Part shown: positions 18,623 to 27,200 of the stretch, piece after piece | Layout: each line of letters begins with the position of its first letter | Numbering within the stretch: position 1 is the stretch's first letter | DNA from: Phaeobacter italicus | Lineage (GTDB): Bacteria > Pseudomonadota > Alphaproteobacteria > Rhodobacterales > Rhodobacteraceae | Direction: 5' to 3' | Assembly: GCF_001258055.1 (NCBI RefSeq) | Contig: NZ_CVRM01000031.1 | Coordinates: 124,001-188,000 of the forward strand | Length of the DNA: 64,000 nt | Position numbers and translations under genes: made by a program | Notes under the pieces: model-generated | Databases searched by the model: none | Seen by the model: only the letters and a program-made list of their open reading frames with translations | What the model was told of the DNA's origin: nothing

Positions 18623-19653
18623 TGGCCAAGACCAATGCGGGCCGGTTTTTTGAGGATTACGCTGTGGGGGATGTGCTGCGGCACGCGGTCCCTCGCACGG
18701 TGTCGGGGGGAGAGCGAGCCTTGTATCACGCGCTCTACCCGGCGCGACACGCCCTGTATTCCTCGGATGAATTCGCGCGCGGATGTGGTCTGCCCGAGGC
18801 GCCGCTGGACGATCTGGCGGCGTTTCATCTGGTCTTTGGAAAGACCGTGCCGGATGTGTCGCTGAACGCAGTGGCCAATCTAGGCTATGCAGAGGGACGG
18901 TGGCATCGACCGGTTTACGCCGGGGACACCCTGCGCGCCGAGAGTGAGGTGATCGGGGTCAAGCAGAACTCCAACGGGAAATCCGGTGTTGTGTATGTCC
19001 GGACCCGTGGGTTGAACCAGCATGATGATCTGGTGCTGGACTATGTGCGCTGGGTCATGGTGCGCAAAGGTGATCTGGATGCGCCTGCCCCGCAGACGGT
19101 CATCCCGGAGCTCCAAAATGTGATCCGAGCCGAAGATCTGGTGGTTCCTGCAGGCCTGCAGTTTGACAGCTACGACTTTGTGCAGGCTGGTGAAGCCCAC
19201 CGTTTGGCGGACTATGAAATTGGCGAACAGATCGATCACGTGGATGGCGTGACGGTCGAAGAGGCCGAGCACATGCTGGCAACGCGCCTGTGGCAGAATA
19301 CGGCAAAGGTTCATTTCGACACCACAGCCCGGCCTGACGGGTCGCGGCTGATCTATGGGGGGCATGTGATCTCGATGGCGAGGGCTCTGTCGTTCAATGG
19401 TCTCGCAAATGCACAGATGATCGTTGGTCTGAATGGGGGCGCCCATGCGAACCCCTGTACGTCGGGCACGACGATCCGGGCGTGGTCTGAGGTTTTGGAC
19501 AAGGCCGAAACCGGCGTGCCGGGTGTCGGTGCGATCCGCCTGCGTCTGGTTGCGACCAGCGGCGGCGAACCGTTCGCGCTGCGGGGCGATGACGGCAAAT
19601 ACCTGCCGGAGGTGTTGCTTGATCTGGACTATTGGGCGCTGATGCCGGTCTGA
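18622..19653 (+). CDS. mch: mesaconyl-CoA hydratase (MaoC-type)
   Basis: Hydrates mesaconyl-C1-CoA to beta-methylmalyl-CoA in the ethylmalonyl-CoA pathway. It has 343 residues, the length of the characterised Rhodobacter enzyme, with two hot-dog (MaoC) halves. Visible blocks are 'GRFFEDYAVGDVLRHAVPRT', 'DLAAFHLVFGKTVPDVSLNA' and 'NLGYAEGRWHRPVYAGDTL' in the first, 'RLIYGGHVISMARALSFNGL' in the second. The start overlaps the DUF1737 stop. It lies in one run with mcl2. Confidence 0.9.
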   Translation: MAKTNAGRFFEDYAVGDVLRHAVPRTVSGGERALYHALYPARHALYSSDEFARGCGLPEAPLDDLAAFHLVFGKTVPDVSLNAVANLGYAEGRWHRPVYAGDTLRAESEVIGVKQNSNGKSGVVYVRTRGLNQHDDLVLDYVRWVMVRKGDLDAPAPQTVIPELQNVIRAEDLVVPAGLQFDSYDFVQAGEAHRLADYEIGEQIDHVDGVTVEEAEHMLATRLWQNTAKVHFDTTARPDGSRLIYGGHVISMARALSFNGLANAQMIVGLNGGAHANPCTSGTTIRAWSEVLDKAETGVPGVGAIRLRLVATSGGEPFALRGDDGKYLPEVLLDLDYWALMPV

Positions 19654-19681
19654 TTGATCGGCGGATTACGGGAGGATCACC

Positions 19682-20305
19682 TTGGCCACGCTCAGCCCTG
19701 ACATGGTGATCTACCTGACCCACCCGCAGGTTTTGAGTGACCCGGATGTGCCGGTTCCCAACTGGCAGCTGTCTGTGGAAGGGCGGCAAAGGGTTGATGC
19801 GTTGGCTGACCACATTGCGGCAGCGGATCTGGGCGGCGCTGTGGCTGTTGTCGCCAGCGCGGAACGCAAGGCGGTCGAAACCGCTGCGCCACTTGCCGCC
19901 GCACTTGGTACGCGCGTCGACGTCCGGCCTGGTACCCATGAGAATGATCGCTCCAGCACCGGGTTTCTGGCCCCACCGCTGTTTGAGGCGCAGGCGGACG
20001 CGTTCTTTGCTAATCCCGATAGATCAATGCGCGGATGGGAGGCGGCGAGCGATGCTCAGGCGCGCATCTTGCGAGAAGTAATGGCAGCCGAAGCTGATCA
20101 TGACGGCCATGCGCTGATCATTTGTGGCCACGGTGCAGTTGGAACACTCCTTTATTGTGCGTTGGCGGGGCTCCCGATCTGCCGACAATGGGACCAGCTC
20201 GCAGGTGGCGGATGCTGGTTTGCCTACAGCCGCAAGGCACGCCGCCCGCTCGCCCGTTGGGCAGTCATGGAGCGTCTCTTTGCAGGAGAAGAGATCGCGC
20301 GGTAG
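19682..20305 (+). CDS. histidine phosphatase superfamily protein with altered RHG motif
   Basis: A 207-residue protein with phosphoglycerate mutase-like layout: an N-terminal strand with His ('IYLTHPQV'), 'SVEGRQRVDALADHI', 'VVASAERKAVETAAPLAAAL', 'HENDRSSTG' and 'LIICGHGAVGTLLYCAL', whose second catalytic His is intact. The usual RH[GA] triad reads THP, so the first Arg is lost although His is kept. It follows mch by 28 bases with a GGGAGGA site. Substrate unknown; activity may be reduced. Confidence 0.78.
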   Translation: MATLSPDMVIYLTHPQVLSDPDVPVPNWQLSVEGRQRVDALADHIAAADLGGAVAVVASAERKAVETAAPLAAALGTRVDVRPGTHENDRSSTGFLAPPLFEAQADAFFANPDRSMRGWEAASDAQARILREVMAAEADHDGHALIICGHGAVGTLLYCALAGLPICRQWDQLAGGGCWFAYSRKARRPLARWAVMERLFAGEEIAR

Positions 20306-20360
20306 CGGCCTCACGGGAAAAAGAGTAGGGCGGATCAAAACGGGCCGCTAGGCTGGGCCT

Positions 20361-21059
20361 ATGCAGATGACGCGCCTTTTTCTTGTTCTGACCTGCCTGC
20401 ACCTTGTTTTTGGCGCGCGTATGCTGCGTGCCTGTGATCTTGCGCTTGTGCTGGCTGTCGATGTTTCCGGCAGCGTCGACATCGACGAATACCGGATCCA
20501 GATGGACGGGCTTGCGGCAGCGCTTCGAGATGGGATCATCGCCGAGGCACTGGTGCGGGGAGAAGCGCGCGTGGCGGTCATCCAGTGGTCAGGAAGCGGT
20601 CGCCAGGAGCTGTCTCTCCCTTGGGTCGCCATCTCGGACTTCAGCGATGTGGATCGATTGTCCAACGAGATCTCGGGCCTGCCGCGTCCTTGGCGGAACT
20701 TTGCAACAGGTATCGGAGAGGCGCTTGAACTGGCTTTGGCTCAGTTTTCCGCCGTGCCGGATTGTCGCAGGCGTCTAATCGATGTTTCGGGCGATGGGTT
20801 TTCGAACGAAGGGGTGGCCCCCGGTGATGTGCATCCAGCGTTGCGCGCGGCTGGCGTGACGGTCAATGCGCTGGCGATTGAAGACAGCGAGCCCGCCCTG
20901 ACGGACTACTTCTTTGAAGAAGTGATCACAGGCGAAGGGGCCTTCGTGCAAACCGCTGCAACCTTTGAAGAATATCCGGATGCAATTCGCCAGAAACTCC
21001 TGCGGGAAGTGGCAGAGCAGACTGCTGGACTGCCAGGGGAGGATCTGCGTCGCAACTGA
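20361..21059 (+). CDS. DUF1194 (von Willebrand A-like) secreted protein
   Basis: A 232-residue protein with an N-terminal signal-like segment, then 'CDLALVLAVDVSGSVD' (the MIDAS DxSxS core), 'RVAVIQWSGSG', 'NFATGIGEALELALAQF' and 'RRLIDVSGDGFSNEG', all characteristic of DUF1194, a VWA-like family of alphaproteobacteria. It is probably exported. It is separated by 55 bases from the phosphatase-like gene and precedes the sdh promoter. Function unknown. Confidence 0.85.
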   Translation: MQMTRLFLVLTCLHLVFGARMLRACDLALVLAVDVSGSVDIDEYRIQMDGLAAALRDGIIAEALVRGEARVAVIQWSGSGRQELSLPWVAISDFSDVDRLSNEISGLPRPWRNFATGIGEALELALAQFSAVPDCRRRLIDVSGDGFSNEGVAPGDVHPALRAAGVTVNALAIEDSEPALTDYFFEEVITGEGAFVQTAATFEEYPDAIRQKLLREVAEQTAGLPGEDLRRN

Positions 21060-21105
21060 AAAACCGAACCCTGTCTGATTCTGTAAGAAATTAAGGGAAA
21101 AATAA

Positions 21106-21140
21106 TTTGTGATCACGCGCTTGATCTAAGTGATCACAAA
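21106..21140 (+). promoter_or_regulatory. paired palindrome operator upstream of sdhC
   Basis: TTTGTGATCAC (21106-21116) and GTGATCACAAA (21130-21140) form a perfect inverted repeat with a 13-base spacer. The GTGATCAC cores are 21 bases apart. The proximal edge is 111 bases before the sdhC start codon. Arms, spacing and position match the site at sucC. Confidence 0.75.
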
Positions 21141-21190
21141 ATGTGGTTTTCCTGGCATTTGCAGGAATAACTGCGCATTTTTACCCCTCG

Positions 21191-21210
21191 TTTGCGTGAC
21201 ACGACGCAAA
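21191..21210 (+). promoter_or_regulatory. 20-bp inverted repeat in the sdhC leader
   Basis: TTTGCGT-GACACG-ACGCAAA is a perfect 7+7 inverted repeat 41 bases before the sdhC start. It could be a second operator or a leader RNA hairpin. It has no counterpart in front of sucC. Confidence 0.4.
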
Positions 21211-21251
21211 AAACCGCTAAAACGTCGTCAGCCAACCGGAAAGGAGCCAAC

Positions 21252-21635
21252 ATGGCCGATGTAAATCGGGGCAATCGCCCGCTTTCGCCACACTTGCAAA
21301 TCTACCGCCCTCAGCTGACGTCTGCTTCGTCGATCTTTGTGCGGGCAACAGGTATCGCGATTTTCTTCCTCATGCTGCTTGCTGTCTGGTGGTTGCTTGC
21401 CGCCGCGACCTCCGAAGCGGCATTCGGGTTCATCGACGGCCTGCTTCGCGGCTGGCTGGGCGATATCATCCTGCTCGGCGCGACATGGTCGATTTGGTAC
21501 CTGATGCTTGGCCGTCTGCGCCACGTCATCTGGGATTTCGGTCACTGCCTTGATGTTGAGACATCTGAGAAGATGGGCCAGGGCATGTTCATCGCGGCGA
21601 CGGCGCTGACCGTTTTCACCGCGATTGTGTTGTAA
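21252..21635 (+). CDS. sdhC: succinate dehydrogenase cytochrome b556 subunit
   Basis: Membrane anchor of complex II, 127 residues with three helices. 'NRPLSPHLQIYRPQLTSASS' is the family signature near the N-terminus, with Ser/Arg near the quinone site. 'RLRHVIWDFGHCLD' carries the heme-ligand His. I chose the ATG at 21252 after an AAAGGAGCC site; the longer in-frame extension is polar and not family-like. First gene of the sdh operon. Confidence 0.93.
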   Translation: MADVNRGNRPLSPHLQIYRPQLTSASSIFVRATGIAIFFLMLLAVWWLLAAATSEAAFGFIDGLLRGWLGDIILLGATWSIWYLMLGRLRHVIWDFGHCLDVETSEKMGQGMFIAATALTVFTAIVL

Positions 21636-21645
21636 GGAGCAAGGG

Positions 21646-22017
21646 ATGCAGTATCTGACAGACCGCAAACGCGCTCAGGGGCTTGGATCTGGCCGCACTG
21701 GCACGAAAACCCACTGGAATGCGATTGTCACCTCGACGCTCTTGGTGCCCGCTGTTCCGGTGTTCGTCTTTACCGTTGGTGCAGGGCTGGGCGGAACCTA
21801 CGAAGAGGTTCTGGCCTATTTCTCCCGTCCGGTTCCCGCAATTCTCACCGCGCTGAGCATGATCGTGATCGTGCTGCACACACTGCACGAAGTGCGTGAG
21901 GCGATTGAGGACTACATGCACGGCGTGTCCGAGCGGATGGCAACGATCGCCGCGACCGCGTTTGCATATTCTTTGATTGCTGCGGGGCTGCTCGCCCTGA
22001 TCAAGCTGGCCCTCTGA
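21646..22017 (+). CDS. sdhD: succinate dehydrogenase hydrophobic anchor subunit
   Basis: Second membrane anchor of complex II, 123 residues with three helices. '[17 protein letters not shown]' at the start and '[17 protein letters not shown]' around the heme/quinone histidine region identify it. The chosen ATG follows TAAGGAG-type spacing 10 bases after the sdhC stop; an earlier in-frame start would overlap sdhC. Confidence 0.92.
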   Translation: MQYLTDRKRAQGLGSGRTGTKTHWNAIVTSTLLVPAVPVFVFTVGAGLGGTYEEVLAYFSRPVPAILTALSMIVIVLHTLHEVREAIEDYMHGVSERMATIAATAFAYSLIAAGLLALIKLAL

Positions 22018-22040
22018 GCTCTGCGCGCAAAAGGAAACTG

Positions 22041-23852
22041 ATGATGACAGCAGCATATGAATACGAAACCCACGACTACGACGTTGTTGTTGTAGGCGCA
22101 GGTGGCGCGGGTCTGCGCGCGACGCTGGGGATGGCGGAACAGGGTCTGCGCACGGCCTGTGTGACCAAGGTCTTCCCGACCCGTTCCCACACGGTTGCAG
22201 CGCAGGGCGGTATCGCCGCGTCGCTGGCCAACATGGGCCCCGACCACTGGCAGTGGCACATGTATGACACCGTCAAAGGCTCCGACTGGCTGGGCGACAC
22301 CGACGCAATGGAATACCTCGCACGTGAGGCGCCCAAGGCGGTTTACGAGCTGGAGCACTACGGCGTGCCGTTCTCGCGTACCGAGGAAGGCAAGATCTAT
22401 CAGCGCCCGTTCGGCGGCCACACCACCGAGTTCGGCGAAGGCCCCGCAGTGCAGCGCACCTGTGCCGCTGCTGACCGGACCGGCCACGCCATCCTGCACA
22501 CGCTGTATGGCCAGTCGCTGAAGAACAACGCCGAGTTCTACATCGAGTATTTCGCCATCGACCTGATCATGTCCGAAGACGGGCAATGCCAGGGCGTTGT
22601 CTGCTGGAAGCTCGATGACGGCACCATGCATGTCTTCAATGCCAAGATGGTGGTGCTGGCGACCGGCGGCTACGGCCGCGCCTATTTCTCTGCCACATCG
22701 GCGCATACCTGCACCGGCGACGGCGGCGGCATGGTGGCGCGTGCGGGCCTGGCGCTTCAGGACATGGAATTCGTGCAATTCCACCCAACTGGCATCTACG
22801 GCTCGGGCTGTCTGATCACGGAAGGTGCGCGTGGCGAGGGTGGTTACCTGACCAACTCCGAAGGCGAACGCTTCATGGAGCGCTATGCGCCCCAGTACAA
22901 GGATCTGGCGCCGCGCGATTACGTCAGCCGCTCCATGACAATGGAGATCCGCGAAGGTCGCGGCGTGGGCGAGCACGGGGACCATATTCACCTGAACCTG
23001 AGCCACCTGCCGGCCGAAGCACTGGCAGAGCGTCTGCCGGGTATTTCGGAAAGCGCCAAGATCTTTGCCGGTGTTGACGTGACCAAAGAACCGATCCCGG
23101 TTCTGCCCACCGTGCACTACAACATGGGCGGCATTCCGACCAACTATTGGGGCGAAGTGCTGAACCCGACGGCAGAGGATCCCAACGCAGTTGTTCCGGG
23201 TCTGATGGCCGTGGGTGAAGCAGGCTGTGCCTCGGTGCATGGCGCCAACCGCCTTGGCTCCAACTCGCTGATCGATCTCGTGGTGTTTGGCCGCGCGGCT
23301 GCGATCCGTGCGGGCAAGGTTGTTGATCCGAACAGCCCCAACCCCGAGCTCAATCAGGCTCAGGTCGACAAGGCGTTTGGCCGGTTCGACACACTGCGCC
23401 ACGCCAAGGGTGCGATCCCGACTGCAGATCTGCGTCTGGAAATGCAGCGCACCATGCAGAGCGACGCTGCCGTCTTCCGGACCTCCGAAACCATGGCAGA
23501 GGGCGTCGAGAAGATGACCGCGATTGCGGCCAAGATGGACGATCTGGCCGTGACCGACCGGTCTCTGGTCTGGAACTCTGACCTGATGGAAACGCTGGAG
23601 CTGACCAACCTGATGCCCAATGCGCTGGCCACGATCGTTGGCGCTGAGGCACGCAAGGAAAGCCGGGGTGCCCACGCGCATGAGGACTTCACCACCCGTG
23701 ACGACGAAAACTGGCGCGTCCACACCGTCAGCCGGATTGAAGGCAACAAGGTTGATCTGACCTATCGCCCGGTGATCCTCGACCCGCTGACCACCGAAGC
23801 AGAAGGTGGCATCAGCGAGGCGAAGATCGCACCTAAGGCACGGACCTTCTAA
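22041..23852 (+). CDS. sdhA: succinate dehydrogenase flavoprotein subunit
   Basis: Oxidises succinate to fumarate through covalent FAD. It has 603 residues: FAD loop '[11 protein letters not shown]', flavinylation site '[10 protein letters not shown]' (His), active-site 'HPTGIYGSG' and '[11 protein letters not shown]', '[13 protein letters not shown]', and C-terminal Arg/His-rich '[13 protein letters not shown]'. Starts MM; either ATG is possible. Two extra ORFs separate it from sdhB, an arrangement also known in Rhodobacter relatives. Confidence 0.97.
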   Translation: MMTAAYEYETHDYDVVVVGAGGAGLRATLGMAEQGLRTACVTKVFPTRSHTVAAQGGIAASLANMGPDHWQWHMYDTVKGSDWLGDTDAMEYLAREAPKAVYELEHYGVPFSRTEEGKIYQRPFGGHTTEFGEGPAVQRTCAAADRTGHAILHTLYGQSLKNNAEFYIEYFAIDLIMSEDGQCQGVVCWKLDDGTMHVFNAKMVVLATGGYGRAYFSATSAHTCTGDGGGMVARAGLALQDMEFVQFHPTGIYGSGCLITEGARGEGGYLTNSEGERFMERYAPQYKDLAPRDYVSRSMTMEIREGRGVGEHGDHIHLNLSHLPAEALAERLPGISESAKIFAGVDVTKEPIPVLPTVHYNMGGIPTNYWGEVLNPTAEDPNAVVPGLMAVGEAGCASVHGANRLGSNSLIDLVVFGRAAAIRAGKVVDPNSPNPELNQAQVDKAFGRFDTLRHAKGAIPTADLRLEMQRTMQSDAAVFRTSETMAEGVEKMTAIAAKMDDLAVTDRSLVWNSDLMETLELTNLMPNALATIVGAEARKESRGAHAHEDFTTRDDENWRVHTVSRIEGNKVDLTYRPVILDPLTTEAEGGISEAKIAPKARTF

Positions 23853-23936
23853 GACCGTGCTGCGATGTGCCCCGGCATACCCTTACTGCATCAGCTCCCG
23901 TTTTCGGGGGCTGATCGCGCACGGGCGGGGCCTCGC

Positions 23937-24836
23937 ATGATGACGGTTGCGGATAGTCCGACCCGCATGGTTTCACCTGCACAGTGGCCGCTTGGCAGCT
24001 GGCAGCCTGATACGGTGCTGCGCATGTTCGGCATGCGTCGATGCGGAAACCACGCGGTTGCGAACTGGCTGCAGCGCAATGCCCCCAAGGGGCAGGCGTT
24101 GTTTTTCAACAACTGCAAGGCAGCGCGCATGCCGTTTGCGCACCATCATGGCGTGGAAAAAAACGGGCAGCGGGTTTCGCGTCAGGACAGTAGCGATTTA
24201 TCTGTGCTTGGCGCCCGAATGGGGCAGGGCGGTTTGATGCTGATGTCTTATGAAGACGTCGTTCCATCGGATCACTGTCTGTCGCGCCCTGTGTCCGGAG
24301 AGCTGGATGAAACCCTGATTTCAGCAGATGTCATCCTGCTGCGCGGCTTTCTGAACTGGTCGGCGTCTCTGGTGAAGAAGCTGCAGCGCAACCCGGATTT
24401 CTCGCTGGCACATCGCAGCGGTGTGGTGATGCGTGCCATCGACAGCTACCGCAAGATGCTTGACCTCGCAGCCGAGGCCGATGCGCTCGCCCTTGTGGTC
24501 ATCGACTACGACCAATGGGTGAAAGACGAGGCTTACCGCGCGGCGTGTCTTGGCCGACTGGGGCTGTTGGTAAGGGACAATTCGCTGGGGGTGGTCCAGA
24601 GCTACGGTGGCGGGTCATCTTTTGACGAACAGGCCTCTGGCAGTGCCTTTGGCCTTCGGACTGACCAGCGCTGGCAGCGCATGATGGATGACGGCGAATA
24701 TCTGGCGATCCTGCACCTTGCCGCCCGTGACGAGGCGCTGATGCGGGGGCTTTCTCGCAGGTATCCCGATGATGCTGCGCGTCTCGCGGGGCTGACGCAT
24801 CACAAGCTGATCCCGGCAGAGGGGCTGTTGCAATGA
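23937..24836 (+). CDS. P-loop / sulfotransferase-like protein of unknown function inside the sdh operon
   Basis: About 299 residues. The segment 'LRMFGMRRCGNHAVANWLQ' (about 24-42) resembles the 5'-phosphosulfate-binding start of sulfotransferase-like proteins (GxRRxGNH), and 'FFNNCKAARMPF' follows. 'VILLRGFLNWSASLVKK' and 'ALVVIDYDQWVKDEAYR' fit the second half of that fold. No full PAPS-binding set can be confirmed. I chose the ATG at 23937; an upstream in-frame ATG at 23865 is possible. Its stop overlaps the next small ORF by ATGA, and it sits between sdhA and sdhB. Confidence 0.6.
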   Translation: MMTVADSPTRMVSPAQWPLGSWQPDTVLRMFGMRRCGNHAVANWLQRNAPKGQALFFNNCKAARMPFAHHHGVEKNGQRVSRQDSSDLSVLGARMGQGGLMLMSYEDVVPSDHCLSRPVSGELDETLISADVILLRGFLNWSASLVKKLQRNPDFSLAHRSGVVMRAIDSYRKMLDLAAEADALALVVIDYDQWVKDEAYRAACLGRLGLLVRDNSLGVVQSYGGGSSFDEQASGSAFGLRTDQRWQRMMDDGEYLAILHLAARDEALMRGLSRRYPDDAARLAGLTHHKLIPAEGLLQ

Positions 24837-24970
24837 CCTTCAGCACATATGCATTTTCGGACCTTCGGGCCGACACACTGACTGACCTTCGTTCCGGCTT
24901 GGCTGCCGGGGCGGGTACACCGATCTCCTGCCGTCGCAGCGCGTGCCGCCTGCGTCTGGTGGGCAGCTAA
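24833..24970 (+). CDS. small ORF coupled to the sdhA-sdhB insert
   Basis: A 45-codon frame starting in the ATGA overlap with the preceding gene and ending 16 bases before sdhB. The product is acidic at first ('DLRADTLTD') then Arg/Cys-rich ('[11 protein letters not shown]'). No domain is recognised. It may be a real translationally coupled small protein, the remnant of a longer gene, or a device that carries ribosomes to the sdhB start. The ATGA junction and in-operon position are the only support. Confidence 0.35.
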   Translation: MTFSTYAFSDLRADTLTDLRSGLAAGAGTPISCRRSACRLRLVGS

Positions 24971-24986
24971 GCAAGGAGAACGATCT

Positions 24987-25766
24987 ATGGTCGAATTCGC
25001 ACTTCCGAAAAATTCCAAGATCACCACGGGTAAAACCTGGCCCAAGCCCGAAGGCGCAACCAATGTGCGCAAGTTCAGCATCTACCGCTGGAACCCGGAC
25101 GATGGGAAAAACCCGCGTGTGGATACCTATTTCGTCGATATGGACAAATGCGGCCCGATGGTTCTGGACGCGCTGATCAAGATCAAGAACGAGATTGATC
25201 CGACCCTGACCTTCCGTCGGTCCTGTCGGGAAGGCATCTGTGGATCCTGTGCGATGAACATCGATGGGATCAACACGCTGGCCTGTATCTATGGTCTTGA
25301 TGAGATCAAGGGCGATGTCAAAATCTACCCGCTGCCGCACATGCCGGTGGTGAAAGACCTGATCCCGGACCTCACCCATTTCTACGCGCAGCATGCCTCG
25401 ATCATGCCGTGGCTGGAAACCAAGACCAACCGCCCGGCGAAAGAATGGAAGCAGTCCATCGAGGACCGCAAGAAGCTGGACGGGCTGTATGAGTGCGTGA
25501 TGTGCGCGTCCTGCTCTACCTCCTGCCCCTCCTACTGGTGGAATGGCGATCGCTATCTCGGGCCGGCCGCGCTGCTGCACGCCTATCGTTGGATCATCGA
25601 CAGCCGCGATGAGGCGACGGGCGAACGTCTGGATGAGCTGGAAGATCCCTTCAAGCTGTATCGCTGCCATACCATCATGAACTGCGCCAAGACCTGCCCC
25701 AAAGGTCTGAACCCGGCGAAGGCGATTTCGCACATCAAGCAAATGATGGTTGATCGCGCGGTCTGA
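24987..25766 (+). CDS. sdhB: succinate dehydrogenase iron-sulfur subunit
   Basis: Electron-transfer subunit with [2Fe-2S], [4Fe-4S] and [3Fe-4S] clusters. It has 259 residues. The cysteine groups are complete: '[13 protein letters not shown]' with the partner Cys in 'TLACIYG', then '[16 protein letters not shown]' and '[17 protein letters not shown]'. Shine-Dalgarno AAGGAGAA. A strong terminator follows, ending the sdh operon. Confidence 0.97.
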   Translation: MVEFALPKNSKITTGKTWPKPEGATNVRKFSIYRWNPDDGKNPRVDTYFVDMDKCGPMVLDALIKIKNEIDPTLTFRRSCREGICGSCAMNIDGINTLACIYGLDEIKGDVKIYPLPHMPVVKDLIPDLTHFYAQHASIMPWLETKTNRPAKEWKQSIEDRKKLDGLYECVMCASCSTSCPSYWWNGDRYLGPAALLHAYRWIIDSRDEATGERLDELEDPFKLYRCHTIMNCAKTCPKGLNPAKAISHIKQMMVDRAV

Positions 25767-25790
25767 TCGTATCTGCACAGAATGACATAA

Positions 25791-25820
25791 CGCCGCCTGC
25801 CGATCGCAGGCGGCGTTTTT
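25791..25820 (+). terminator. rho-independent terminator of the sdh operon
   Basis: CGCCGCCTGC (25791-25800) pairs perfectly with GCAGGCGGCG (25806-25815) over a 5-base loop and is followed by TTTTT. A textbook intrinsic terminator. Confidence 0.9.
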
Positions 25821-25865
25821 GTTTGTGCCGGTTGCCACCGCGCTTTTGTCTGCTAACGTTCCGGA

Positions 25866-26576
25866 ATGTCGCCACTTCTTACTGCTATTCTGCTGGCTGG
25901 TCTGGCTGGGCTTTCGATGCCACTTGGCGGGCTGCTTGCCCGTTGGGAGCACATCAGCGACGCACGTCTGCGCGATGGCGTATTGCATGCGATTACGGCA
26001 TTTGGCGGCGGTGCCCTGCTCTCTGCTGTGGCACTGGTTTTGGTGCCTCACGGGGCAGAGGCCCTCTCACCACTGGTGGCTCTATCCCTTTTGGCAGCAG
26101 GCGGGCTGGTCTTTGCCTGGGTCGACACCACGCTGAACCGGATCGGTGGCAGTGGCGCCTTGCTTTTGGCGATGGTACTGGATTTCCTCCCTGAGGCGAT
26201 GGCCTTGGGGGCAATGCTGGTCAGTCAAAGCAGCACGGCAATATTGCTGGCGGTCATGATCTTTCTTCAGAACCTTCCAGAGGGCTTTGCGGCCTTTCGC
26301 GACATGTGGCAGCGGGACAGATCTGCGCTGCAGGTTTTGATGGTCTTTGTCGGCCTTGCAGCACTGGGGCCTTTTTGTGCCATCGCAGGTCTGGTCTGGC
26401 TTGCGGATATGCCGGATGTGCTTGGTGGAATCATGATCTTTGCAGCCGGTGGAATTCTCTATCTGCTGTTTCAGGATGTCGCGCCCAAGGCCCATGCTGA
26501 CCGTGCCAGCTGGCCAGCTCTTGGTGGTGTGGCGGGGTTTGCCCTTGGCCTCGCGGGAGAGTTGATGCTGGGGTAG
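25866..26576 (+). CDS. ZIP family divalent metal transporter
   Basis: A 236-residue protein with about eight membrane helices. The metal-path motifs of ZIP transporters are present in helices 4 and 5: 'DFLPEAMALGAML' and 'QNLPEGFAAF'. Likely imports zinc or another divalent cation across the inner membrane. The His-rich cytoplasmic loop of many ZIPs is missing. It lies alone after the sdh terminator. Confidence 0.85.
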   Translation: MSPLLTAILLAGLAGLSMPLGGLLARWEHISDARLRDGVLHAITAFGGGALLSAVALVLVPHGAEALSPLVALSLLAAGGLVFAWVDTTLNRIGGSGALLLAMVLDFLPEAMALGAMLVSQSSTAILLAVMIFLQNLPEGFAAFRDMWQRDRSALQVLMVFVGLAALGPFCAIAGLVWLADMPDVLGGIMIFAAGGILYLLFQDVAPKAHADRASWPALGGVAGFALGLAGELMLG

Positions 26577-26691
26577 GGGCTTGGGTTGCGCCCTGCGCAT
26601 GACGGTTTTGCCAAGGTGGCTGCTGCAGACGGGTGAAGGCGGGTCTAAATTGGGGGCAGGGAAGAGATAACCCCTGCATAGGACCGAACAG

Positions 26692-26868
26692 ATGACCCAA
26701 TCCCTCCTGCCGCAAGCCGCCAATTCCACCGAGGCCCCGAAGCCAACCGTTGCCGCCGAAGCGCTGGCTCATCTTGAGCAAGCCTGGGCTTATTACACCC
26801 CCGAAACCGTTGCGCCGGTCCGCGATGAAGACACAGATGGGGTGGTCGACTATTTCGCTGCCGCATAA
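26692..26868 (+). CDS. small acidic protein, 58 residues
   Basis: The frame starts MTQSLLPQAANSTE and ends 'DGVVDYFAAA'. The middle has 'AEALAHLEQAWAYYTPE', an amphipathic helix with aromatic residues. A purine-rich stretch (GGGAAGAG) lies about 25 bases upstream, not ideally spaced. No domain is known to me, but short proteins with the AWAYYTPE block are familiar from roseobacters, so I call it a real small gene. Confidence 0.55.
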   Translation: MTQSLLPQAANSTEAPKPTVAAEALAHLEQAWAYYTPETVAPVRDEDTDGVVDYFAAA

Positions 26869-26916
26869 CAAAATAGGCTGGTTGCAGCTGATTTGACCGC
26901 ACTTTAGATAGGCGAC

Positions 26917-27114
26917 ATGCCCATCCTTATTCTCATTCTGCTTGTTGGCGTCATGGGGTATTTCCTTTGGCGCCACAATACGTCCTCCCTTAGTCGGGAC
27001 TGCCGCTGGCGGCAGGAAAGGTCGGCGGGACAGTGGCGTTGCGCGTCCTGTGGTGCGGTGCAGGCTGGTGACGACAATCCTCGCGTGTGTTTGAAACCGC
27101 AGAAAAAAGCCTGA
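26917..27114 (+). CDS. small membrane-anchored protein with a cysteine pair
   Basis: 65 residues. An N-terminal helix 'PILILILLVGVMGYFLW' is followed by a basic tail with 'DCRWRQ', 'WRCASCGAVQ' and a last Cys near the end. That is a half zinc-ribbon on a membrane stalk, a layout frequent in Rhodobacteraceae small proteins. Function unknown. Confidence 0.65.
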   Translation: MPILILILLVGVMGYFLWRHNTSSLSRDCRWRQERSAGQWRCASCGAVQAGDDNPRVCLKPQKKA

Positions 27115-27130
27115 GCCCTGCAAAATGCGC

Positions 27131-27159
27131 ATGGCTGAAATCTGATCAAATTCAGCCAT
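27131..27159. terminator. hairpin downstream of the small membrane protein gene
   Basis: ATGGCTGAA pairs with TTCAGCCAT across an 11-base loop. It is followed on the plus strand by A-rich, not T-rich, sequence, so it may instead be part of the long leader of the decarboxylase gene. Confidence 0.4.
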
Positions 27160-27200
27160 AAAAATAAGGGGGTTCCACGTAAAAAAACACTTGATCGACT

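Noticed and set aside
20923-20930. GTGATCAC inside the DUF1194 gene
   Set aside because: A single core without the second dyad at 21 bases and inside coding sequence; likely chance.
21912-23723. Minus-strand open frame of about 600 codons opposite sdhA
   Set aside because: Mirror frame of sdhA; composition and lack of motifs argue against a gene.
24840-26051. 403-codon minus-strand frame over sdhB
   Set aside because: Mirror frame of sdhB extending into the terminator; not a gene.
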